The notes under the pieces: model-generated
What the model was told of the DNA's origin: nothing
The model's database searches: none
The model's input: only the letters and a program-made list of their open reading frames with translations
Shown: positions 58,082 to 64,000 of the stretch, one piece after another
Numbering within the stretch: position 1 is the stretch's first letter
How the letters are laid out: each line of letters opens with the position of its first letter
Source: Rhizobiaceae bacterium
GTDB taxonomy: Bacteria; Pseudomonadota; Alphaproteobacteria; Rhizobiales; Rhizobiaceae
Assembly (NCBI GenBank): GCA_016742175.1
Contig: JACVCH010000005.1
Location: 124,001-188,000 of the forward strand
Direction of reading: 5' to 3'
DNA: 64,000 nt
Position numbers and translations under genes: made by a program

Positions 58082-59289
58082 GCCGCCGGCCGCGTCCAGC
58101 TCGGAAAGGGGTCGGGCAACCCCTTCCAAAGGTCCGGCAGGAAGATCGGCGCGTCGACCAGGCATGCGTCGAGTTCGGCCTTGATACGCACCTCGTTCAT
58201 CGGATGCGTGCCGATGAAGACGATCTCCTGGCGCCTGTCGCCCCACACCGGGTCGAGATAGTTCGCCATCGCCGCATGCCAGTCGGGGTCGTTCGGCCAG
58301 CGCGCCTTGGGCACGGCTGCCCACCACCAGCCGCGCTTTTGCGTGCGCACCAGCGCGCCGGCCTGGCTGATCTCGCCGACGAAATCGGGCCGCGTCGCCA
58401 GCCAGAAGAAGCCCTTGGCGCGGATCACGCCCGGCCATTCTCTGGTGATGAAGGCTTGCAGCTTCACGGGCTCGAACGGTCGCCGCGCCCGATAGACGAA
58501 GGAACGCACGCCATATTCCTCCGTTTCCGGCACGTGCTCGGCAAAGCCGTTCAGCTCCTTGAACCACAGCGGGTGGGTCTCGGCCTTGGCGAAATCGAAC
58601 CGGCCCGTGTCGAGGATGTCGCCGAGCGCGACGCGCGCGAAATCCGTCTCGATCACATGCGCATCCGGGTTGAGCGCGCGGATGATGCTGCGCGCCATGT
58701 CGAGTTCGCCGGCCGGCGCGCTGGCGACCTTGTTGAGGACGATCGTGTCGGCAAACTCGATCTGCTCGACGAGCAGGTCGACCAGCGTGCGGTCGTCCGC
58801 GCTGCCGGCCGTCTCGCCCCGATCGCGCAGGAAGTCGGAAGAGGAATAGTCCTTCAGGAGACTGGCGGCATCGACCACAGTCACCATCGTATCGAGCCGC
58901 GCGATGTCCGATAGGCTCTCGCCCGCCTCGTCCCGGAATTCGAAGGTGGCGGCGACGGGAAGCGGCTCGGAAATCCCGGTCGACTCGATCAGCAGATGGT
59001 CGAACCGCCCCTCGGCTGCAAGCCGGCGCACCTCGGCCAGAAGATCGTCGCGCAGCGTGCAGCAGATGCAGCCATTGGTCATTTCGACCAGCCTCTCGTC
59101 GGTGCGCGACAGGTCGGCGCCGCCGTCGCGCACCAGCGCCGCATCGATGTTCACCTCGCTCATGTCGTTGACGATGACGGCGACGCGTCGCCCCTCGCGA
59201 TTGTTGAGGACGTGGTTCAGAAGCGTCGTCTTTCCGGCGCCGAGAAAGCCGGAAAGCACAGTGACGGGCAGGCGCGGATCGGCACGCAT
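58078..59289 (-). CDS. COG0523 (CobW/ZigA-like) metallochaperone GTPase
   Basis: The 403-residue GTPase has Walker [16 protein letters not shown], the GCICC metal-binding motif (about 73-77), NKVAS for guanine specificity and a C-terminal CobW domain with FYWLATRP-like FFWLATRPD. In alphaproteobacteria members linked to Zur deliver zinc to proteins under zinc shortage. Here a Zur-like palindrome lies 12 bases upstream of the start and znuA is the neighbour, so a zinc role is favoured. It converges with the deacetylase gene. Confidence 0.92.
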
Positions 59290-59300
59290 GGGAAACTCCG

Positions 59301-59315
59301 TGTTATAGTATTACA
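59301..59315. promoter_or_regulatory. Zur-box-like palindrome upstream of the COG0523 gene
   Basis: TGTTATAGTATTACA has arms that pair with one mismatch, and it resembles the sites at 60397-60411 and 60420-60432 between znuA and znuC. Its position immediately ahead of the start codon fits repression by Zur when zinc is plentiful. Confidence 0.6.
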
Positions 59316-59332
59316 TTATTGGTTCGAAAGAA

Positions 59333-59355
59333 GGGGCGGGCCGCAGCACCGCCCC
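59333..59355 (-). terminator. hairpin downstream of znuA
   Basis: GGGGCGG (59333-59339) pairs with CCGCCCC (59349-59355). On the znuA strand the stem is followed by TTCTTTCG, a weak T-rich tail, so it may end the znuA transcript before the separately controlled COG0523 gene. Confidence 0.5.
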
Positions 59356-59373
59356 TCGGATCGTTGGAAGCGC

Positions 59374-60384
59374 CTAGCCTTCGCCGGCGAGGCAGGTCGT
59401 CAGCGAGGTGGTCAGGTTGCGGATCAGGTCGAAATAAAGCTCCGGCCCGTCTTCCAGATCCGCGCCCAGCGGGTCGAGAACGCCGGCTTTCGCGTCCGTC
59501 CCCTCGGTGATGACCGAGACGAGGCGGGGCTCGAATTGCGGTTCGGAAAAGACGCAGGCCGCACCCAGTTCCTTCACCCGCGCCTGGATTTCGGAAAGAC
59601 GCTGCGCGCCGGGCATCACGTCCGGGGTGACCGTGATCGACCCCGCCGCCTCGATGCCGAACCGCTTCTCGTAATACTGATAGGCGTCATGGAAGACGAC
59701 GAAGCCGTGATTGTCGACGCCGTCGATGGCGGCCTGCGTCTCGGCCGTCAGCGCATCGATCTTCTCGACCGTCGCGGCGGCGTTGGCCGCATAGGCCTGC
59801 GCATTGTCGGGGTCCGCCTCGCTCAGCGCCGCCTCGATCGCGCCCACCATGGCGCGGGCATTTTCGGGGTCGAGCCAGAAATGCATGTCCTGGCCGCCAT
59901 GCGCGTGGTCGTCATGGGATTCTGCCGCCTCTTCCTCCTCGTCCTCATGCTCGTGGGCATGATCATGCGCGTGGTCGTCGCCGGCCGCCGCATCGTCGGT
60001 TTCGTCTTCGTGGCTCTCGAACGCCCCGTCCTCGCGATAGGGAAGCTTCGTCAGCCCTTCGACCTCGCCGAGTTCGACCACCGTCGCCCCTGCCGACAGC
60101 GTGTCCAGCGGACCGTCGAGGAACATTTCGAGATCGTGCCCGACCCAGAACACGACGGATGCGCTCTCCAGCATCTGCGCTTCGGACGGCCGCATCGAAT
60201 AGGTGTGCGGCGAGCCTGCACCCGAGACGAGGAGCGACGGTTCGCCGACCTCGCCCATCACCGCAGCCACCAGCGAATGAACCGGCTTGATCGACGCCAC
60301 CACGCCCTCGAACGCCGCCGCCGGACCCGTCGCCCCAACCGCCAGAGCCGTTCCTGCCAGAAGCGCCCTGCCAAATCTCGTCAT
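59374..60384 (-). CDS. znuA: zinc ABC transporter substrate-binding protein ZnuA
   Basis: ZnuA (336 residues) is the periplasmic zinc-binding protein. A signal peptide (LLAGTALAVGATGPAAA) precedes EGVVASIKPVHSLVAAVM with the first His ligand, GAGSPHTYSMRP gives a second and HFWLDPENAR a third. A long His/Asp/Glu-rich insertion (about residues 127-165, HDHAHEHEDEEEE in type) is typical for ZnuA and may pick up zinc. The ATG at 60384 is used. It is divergent from znuC. Confidence 0.97.
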   Translation of the reverse strand: MTRFGRALLAGTALAVGATGPAAAFEGVVASIKPVHSLVAAVMGEVGEPSLLVSGAGSPHTYSMRPSEAQMLESASVVFWVGHDLEMFLDGPLDTLSAGATVVELGEVEGLTKLPYREDGAFESHEDETDDAAAGDDHAHDHAHEHEDEEEEAAESHDDHAHGGQDMHFWLDPENARAMVGAIEAALSEADPDNAQAYAANAAATVEKIDALTAETQAAIDGVDNHGFVVFHDAYQYYEKRFGIEAAGSITVTPDVMPGAQRLSEIQARVKELGAACVFSEPQFEPRLVSVITEGTDAKAGVLDPLGADLEDGPELYFDLIRNLTTSLTTCLAGEG

Positions 60385-60396
60385 CGATCTCTCCTG

Positions 60397-60411
60397 TGTA
60401 ATGATATTACA
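60397..60411. promoter_or_regulatory. Zur-box-like palindrome between znuA and znuC (site 1)
   Basis: TGTAATGATATTACA has perfect TGTAAT/ATTACA arms with a three-base centre. It lies 12 bases upstream of the znuA start on the znuA side of the divergent promoter. Confidence 0.75.
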
Positions 60412-60419
60412 TTCATTGC

Positions 60420-60432
60420 GTAACGCTATAAC
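60420..60432. promoter_or_regulatory. Zur-box-like palindrome between znuA and znuC (site 2)
   Basis: GTAACGCTATAAC read on the other strand is GTTATAGCGTTAC, close to GTTATAGTATTAC at the COG0523 gene. It lies nine bases from site 1 and 56 bases from the znuC start, so znuC-znuB-zur may be controlled from it. Confidence 0.6.
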
Positions 60433-60488
60433 GTCCGCTATAGCGATCTGGCAACCCCGACCGGGACGGATATGCAAAAGACATTCCC

Positions 60489-61334
60489 ATGCTGAAGACC
60501 ATCGACAGGGCGGGCGAACCGCTCGTGCAGCTCTCGGGCGTCGGCGTCCAGCGCGCCGGGCGCTGGCTCGTGCGCGGCGTCGACATGGAAATCCGCCCGC
60601 GCGAGATCGTCACGCTGATCGGCCCGAACGGCTCGGGCAAGAGCACGACGGCCAAGACCGCCATCGGCATTCTGAAGCCGCAGGAAGGCGCCGTCGCGCG
60701 CAAGGCGGGCCTCAAGGTCGGCTACGTGCCGCAAAAGCTCGCCATCGACTGGACGCTTCCCTTAACGGTCGAGCGCCTGATGAAGCTCACCGGCACGCCC
60801 TCCGCATCGGAGGTCGCCGAGGCCCTCGAGGCCACCGGCGTCGCTCACCTCGCGAAGGCCGAAGTGCAGGCGCTCTCCGGCGGCGAGTTCCAGCGCGCGC
60901 TCCTCGCCCGCGCCATGGTGCGCAGGCCCGACCTTCTGGTCCTCGACGAGCCCGTCCAGGGGGTCGATTTCTCCGGTGAGGTCGCGCTCTACGAACTCAT
61001 CCGCCGCATCCGCGACCGCACCGGCTGCGGCATTCTCTTGATCTCGCACGACCTTCATGTGGTCATGGCCGATACTGATACGGTCATCTGCCTCAACGGC
61101 CATGTCTGCTGCCGCGGCACGCCGCAGAACGTCGTCGCCAGCCCGGAATATCTGAAGCTCTTCGGCGCCCGCGCGGCCGAGACGCTGGCGATCTACCGCC
61201 ACCGGCACGACCACACGCATCTGGCCGACGGACGGGTGCTGCACGGCGACGGCACGGTCACTGACCACTGCCACCCCGCCGACGGCCATCACGACCACGC
61301 GCACGATCATTCCCACGGACACCGCGATGCTTGA
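60489..61334 (+). CDS. znuC: zinc ABC transporter ATP-binding protein ZnuC
   Basis: ZnuC (281 residues) powers zinc uptake. Walker A LIGPNGSGKSTTAK, signature LSGGEFQRALLARA, Walker B LLVLDEPVQGVD and the H-loop ISHDLHVV are intact. The C-terminal tail is His-rich (HDHTHLADG, then HHDHAHDHSHGH), unusual for an ATPase but frequent in ZnuC. Its last codons overlap znuB by eight bases. Confidence 0.96.
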   Translation: MLKTIDRAGEPLVQLSGVGVQRAGRWLVRGVDMEIRPREIVTLIGPNGSGKSTTAKTAIGILKPQEGAVARKAGLKVGYVPQKLAIDWTLPLTVERLMKLTGTPSASEVAEALEATGVAHLAKAEVQALSGGEFQRALLARAMVRRPDLLVLDEPVQGVDFSGEVALYELIRRIRDRTGCGILLISHDLHVVMADTDTVICLNGHVCCRGTPQNVVASPEYLKLFGARAAETLAIYRHRHDHTHLADGRVLHGDGTVTDHCHPADGHHDHAHDHSHGHRDA

Positions 61335-62133
61335 CGGCTTCTTCTCCCGCGCCCTCGTCGCCGGCATCGGCCTCGCGCTCACGGTCGGCCCGCTCGGCTG
61401 CTTCATCGTCTGGCGCCGCATGGCCTATTTCGGCGACACGATGGCCCATTCGGCGCTGCTCGGCGTCGCGCTGGCCTTCCTGTTCCAGATCAATCTGATG
61501 GCCGGCGTCTTCCTGGTCGCCTCGCTCGTCTCCGTCGCGCTGTTGTTGCTGCAAAGGCGCGGCGCGCTGTCCACCGACGCCCTGCTCGGCATCCTGTCGC
61601 ATTCCACGCTCGCGCTCGGCCTCGTCATGGTCGCCTTCATGAGCTGGGTCCGCGTTGACCTGATGGGCTTCCTCTTTGGCGACATCCTCGCCGTCTCGCG
61701 AACCGATATCGCCCTCGTCTATGGCGGCGGCGCGATCATTCTGGCGCTCATGGCCTGGCTCTGGAAGCCGCTTCTCGCCGCCACCGTCAACGAGGAACTG
61801 GCCGAGGCCGAAGGCATGGCGCCGGAGCGCTCGCGCTTCGTCTTCATGCTCCTGATGGCGCTCGTCATCGCCATCGCGATGAAGATCGTCGGCATCCTTC
61901 TGATCACCTCGCTGCTCATCATCCCCGCCGCCACCGCCAGGCGCTTTTCCACGACGCCGGAGCAGATGGCGGTCCTCGCCTCGCTCATCGGCGTGGTCGC
62001 GGTCGTCGGCGGCCTCTACGGCTCGCTCCACTTCGACACGCCGTCCGGCCCGTCGATCGTGGTGGCCGCGCTGATTCTCTTCCTCGCAAGCCTCTTTTCC
62101 TTCACCCGACGCCCGGCGGGAGCGCTGCAATGA
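61327..62133 (+). CDS. znuB: zinc ABC transporter permease ZnuB
   Basis: ZnuB (268 residues) is a polytopic permease of the ABC-3 class with about eight helices. The MAYFGDTMAHSALLGVALAF segment, the conserved LLGILSHSTLALGLV and VGILLITSLLIIPAATAR blocks are present. Its stop overlaps the zur start by four bases (ATGA), so the unit is znuC-znuB-zur. Confidence 0.96.
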   Translation: MLDGFFSRALVAGIGLALTVGPLGCFIVWRRMAYFGDTMAHSALLGVALAFLFQINLMAGVFLVASLVSVALLLLQRRGALSTDALLGILSHSTLALGLVMVAFMSWVRVDLMGFLFGDILAVSRTDIALVYGGGAIILALMAWLWKPLLAATVNEELAEAEGMAPERSRFVFMLLMALVIAIAMKIVGILLITSLLIIPAATARRFSTTPEQMAVLASLIGVVAVVGGLYGSLHFDTPSGPSIVVAALILFLASLFSFTRRPAGALQ

Positions 62134-62525
62134 CCGCACATGATCTGACGAAGAACCAGGAAATGGTGCTCGGTGCGCTGTCGGCCGCCGACGGCCCGCT
62201 CTCCGCCTACACGATCCTCGACCGGCTGCGCGACCGCGGCTTCCGCGCCCCGCTCCAGGTCTACCGCGCGCTCGACAAGCTCCTCGACTACGGCCTCGTC
62301 CACCGGCTGGAATCGATCAATTCCTTCGTCGCCTGCGCCCACCCGCACTGCCACGCCCACGGCAGCCTCGCTTTCGCGATCTGCGAAAAATGCGGCCAGG
62401 TCGAGGAATTCTCCGACGCCACCGTCCAGTCCCGCCTCGCCGACTGGTCGCGCGAACACGGCTTCAAGCCGTCCAAGACGGCAATAGAAATCCGCGGCAC
62501 CTGCGCCGCTTGCCTGGCTGTCTGA
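62130..62525 (+). CDS. zur: zinc uptake regulator Zur (Fur family)
   Basis: Zur (131 residues) has an N-terminal winged helix and a C-terminal dimer domain with HPHCHAHGSLAFAICEKCG, giving structural zinc cysteines in two CxxC pairs (CEKC and CAAC near the C terminus). The end of the znu operon and the palindromes in the divergent promoter make a zinc-sensing autoregulatory loop likely. Confidence 0.95.
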   Translation: MTAHDLTKNQEMVLGALSAADGPLSAYTILDRLRDRGFRAPLQVYRALDKLLDYGLVHRLESINSFVACAHPHCHAHGSLAFAICEKCGQVEEFSDATVQSRLADWSREHGFKPSKTAIEIRGTCAACLAV

Positions 62526-62570
62526 ACTCACAGGCGACGTCGTCACACTGGCTCGGCGTCCCCACCCCAC

Positions 62571-62610
62571 CGCCGTCATTCCTGTGCTTGTCACAGGAAT
62601 CCAGGCCTCG
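62571..62610 (+). repeat. dispersed palindromic repeat, copy C
   Basis: GCCGTCATTCCTGTGCTTGT followed by CACAGGAATCCAGGCCTCG is the same family as copies A and B, with a TTCCTGTG/CACAGGAA stem. It lies between zur and the Mur-like gene. Confidence 0.7.
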
Positions 62611-62670
62611 CCGGCGGTGCGAGGCAGAACGATGCAGAACTCGCACCCTTCCATCCAGTCGAACCACCGA

Positions 62671-62706
62671 GGCATGGACCCCTGTGACAAGCACAGGGGT
62701 GACGGC
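62671..62706 (-). repeat. dispersed palindromic repeat, copy D (inverted)
   Basis: Read on the minus strand it gives GCCGTCACCCCTGTGCTTGT then CACAGGGGTCCATGCC, the same core as copies A to C. Together with copy C it forms an inverted pair about 60 bases apart in a 205-base intergenic gap. Confidence 0.7.
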
Positions 62707-62730
62707 ATCAAAGGGTGCGCGCAAACACCA

Positions 62731-63177
62731 CTACCCGCCCCGCAAACCCTTCCCCCGCCGCTTGCGCCCGTAAAGCTCCAGCCGGTGGTGCACGATGTCG
62801 TAGCCGAGTTCGCGCGCGATCTCCTGCTGCAATTGCTCGATGCGCTCGGAATGGAATTCGATCACCTGACCCGTATCGAGGTCGATCAGGTGGTCGTGAT
62901 GCTCCACGCCCGCTGGCTCGAACCGTGACGGCCCGCCCTCGAACGCATGGCGGTGAATCGCCCCGACGCCTTCGAGCAGCTTCATGGTCCGGTAGACCGT
63001 CGAGAGCGAAATCCCCGAATCGATCTCCACCGCGCGCTTGAAGATTTCGAGCGCGTCGGGATGGTCGCCGGCCTCGGCGAGGATTGACAGGATCACCTTG
63101 CGCGGCCGCGTGATCCGGACGCCCGCCTTGCGCAGTTCGCCTTCATAGTCGGGTCGGATCGGGGTCGCCTGGTTCAT
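62731..63177 (-). CDS. mur: Fur-family metal regulator, Mur-like
   Basis: The 148-residue protein has a winged HTH ([18 protein letters not shown] and [16 protein letters not shown]) and the Fur dimer and metal domain [31 protein letters not shown], lacking the CxxC pairs of Zur. The [11 protein letters not shown] stretch with the following EF and the end HHRLELYG are typical of the manganese-sensing Fur/Mur proteins of Rhizobiales. It is divergent from a SitA-like gene, so manganese or iron control is likely; Irr and PerR types fit less well. Confidence 0.85.
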   Translation of the reverse strand: MNQATPIRPDYEGELRKAGVRITRPRKVILSILAEAGDHPDALEIFKRAVEIDSGISLSTVYRTMKLLEGVGAIHRHAFEGGPSRFEPAGVEHHDHLIDLDTGQVIEFHSERIEQLQQEIARELGYDIVHHRLELYGRKRRGKGLRGG

Positions 63178-63240
63178 GGCGCGAATTATGCGTCAGTTGA
63201 AAATGAGATGCAAAGAGGGTTTCGCAACTAAACACTTCAG

Positions 63241-63257
63241 TTGCAAACGATTTGCAA
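63241..63257. promoter_or_regulatory. Mur/Fur operator candidate TTGCAAA-CGA-TTTGCAA
   Basis: A perfect palindrome with 7-base arms sits in the divergent promoter 65 bases from the SitA-like start. A second palindrome, TGCAATTGCA, overlaps its right side (63252-63261). AT-rich TGCAA repeats of this kind are associated with Mur regulation in rhizobia. The palindromes are directly seen; the binding protein is inferred. Confidence 0.6.
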
Positions 63258-63321
63258 TTGCATTGACGTCCGCTCTCCCTGACGCTACGTATGACCCAAA
63301 GCAACCTGACCGGAGCCCTTC

Positions 63322-64000
63322 ATGATCGTCCTGCGCCGCCTCGTCCTTGCCATCGGCTTCCTGGCCGTCGCGGCCCCCGCACAAGCGCAGGTTGACCAGT
63401 TCAAGGTCGTCACGACCTTCACCGTCATTGCCGACATGGCGCGCAACGTTGCCGGCGACGCAGCCGTGGTGGAATCGATCACCCGCCCCGGCGCCGAAAT
63501 CCACGAATACCAGCCGACCCCGCGCGATCTCGTCCGCGCGCAGGATGCCGACCTGATCCTCTGGAACGGCCTCAATCTCGAGCTCTGGTTCGAGCGCTTC
63601 TTCGCCAATCTGTCGGACGTGCCGAGCGCGACGGTGACCGACGGCATCGAGCCGATGGGCATTGGCGAGGGGCCGTATGAAGGCCAGCCGAACCCCCATG
63701 CCTGGATGTCGCACGACGCCGCGCTGGTCTACATCGACAACATCGCCGCCGCCTTCTCCGAGCACGACCCAAACAATGCCGCGACCTACGCGGCGAATGC
63801 CGAGGCCTACAAGGCCAGGATTGACGCCATGTTCGCGCCGATGCGCGACGCCTTGGCGGAAATCCCCGAGGAGCGCCGCTGGCTCGTCACCAGCGAGGGC
63901 GCGTTCTCCTATCTCGCCCGCGATCTCGGTCTGAAGGAACTCTATCTCTGGCCGATCAATGCCGATGCGCAAGGCACACCCCAGCAGATCCGCCGCGTCA
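63322..64000 (+). CDS. manganese/iron-type ABC transporter substrate-binding protein, SitA-like (partial)
   Basis: The reading frame continues past the right edge; 226 residues are visible. A signal peptide (LVLAIGFLAVAAPAQA) precedes QVDQFKVVTTFTVIADMARNVAGD. The cluster A-I metal ligands appear in order: His in GAEIHEYQPTPRDL, His in PHAWMSHDA, and Glu in TSEGAFSYLARDLG. This class binds Mn, Fe or Zn in the periplasm. Its divergent partner is the Mur-like gene, which favours manganese. The rest of the transporter is expected beyond 64000. Confidence 0.92.
   Translation, partial: MIVLRRLVLAIGFLAVAAPAQAQVDQFKVVTTFTVIADMARNVAGDAAVVESITRPGAEIHEYQPTPRDLVRAQDADLILWNGLNLELWFERFFANLSDVPSATVTDGIEPMGIGEGPYEGQPNPHAWMSHDAALVYIDNIAAAFSEHDPNNAATYAANAEAYKARIDAMFAPMRDALAEIPEERRWLVTSEGAFSYLARDLGLKELYLWPINADAQGTPQQIRRV

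Overview
The window is GC-rich, tightly packed chromosomal DNA from an alphaproteobacterium, most likely of the order Hyphomicrobiales (Rhizobiales). The placement rests on content and gene order: gshB next to yifB, the FYDLN-acid protein divergent from aroA-cmk-rpsA, a Zur-type znuACB-zur locus, a Mur-like Fur protein divergent from a SitA-like metal-binding protein, and many TRAP/ABC solute uptake systems with GntR-FCD regulators. No prophage, insertion sequence, CRISPR array or conjugation gene was seen. The genus cannot be told from the sequence alone.

Layout. 1-3,400: end of an unknown gene, then a leftward unit of an orphan family-5 solute-binding protein, a cysteine hydrolase and an amidohydrolase. 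3,643-5,629: tRNA-Arg(CCG), a SleB-type cell wall hydrolase and a SelD-associated FAD oxidoreductase. 5,717-9,780: GntR regulator, complete DctPQM TRAP transporter and an RpiB-family isomerase. 9,875-13,200: D,D-carboxypeptidase lipoprotein, MetE-core-like methyltransferase and an orphan TRAP binding protein. 13,213-13,344: an inverted-repeat intergenic element. 13,350-26,882: a long leftward urease region, in transcription order PotA/D/B/C-type ABC transporter, ureD, ureA, small membrane protein, ureB, [two rightward secreted-protein genes], ureC, ABM monooxygenase, DUF29 protein, GST, ureE, ureF, ureG, class II aldolase. 27,131-30,137: aldehyde dehydrogenase, a repeat-bearing gene-free stretch and a transglutaminase-like peptidase. 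30,750-36,778: yifB, gshB, a GGDEF-EAL protein with a degenerate GGDEF motif, an RlpA-like protein and an M20 peptidase. 36,889-47,412: a catabolic region (HpaI-type aldolase, GST, three GntR regulators, TAXI-TRAP transporter, Ldh-family dehydrogenase, IlvD/Edd dehydratase, RraA-like protein). 47,399-50,335: a vanadium haloperoxidase-like protein paired with a CRTAC1-type FG-GAP protein. 50,487-55,954: tRNA-Ala(GGC), FYDLN protein, aroA, a non-canonical SDR, cmk, rpsA. 55,959-58,081: ParDE-type module, CsbD protein, acetylpolyamine amidohydrolase-like protein. 58,078-62,525: zinc homeostasis locus (COG0523 GTPase, znuA, znuCB, zur) with Zur-like palindromes. 62,731-64,000: Mur-like regulator divergent from a manganese/iron-type binding protein that runs off the window.

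Themes. Several loci look like self-contained uptake, catabolism and regulation modules. Metal handling recurs: urease nickel chaperones, zinc uptake, manganese/iron uptake, and His-rich tails on UreE, ZnuC and ZnuA. Solute-binding protein genes are repeatedly followed by strong GC hairpins before the next gene. The least explained features are the pair of related secreted proteins lying against transcription inside the urease cluster, the transporter abutting ureD, and an SDR without the usual YxxxK residues inside the aroA-cmk-rpsA block.
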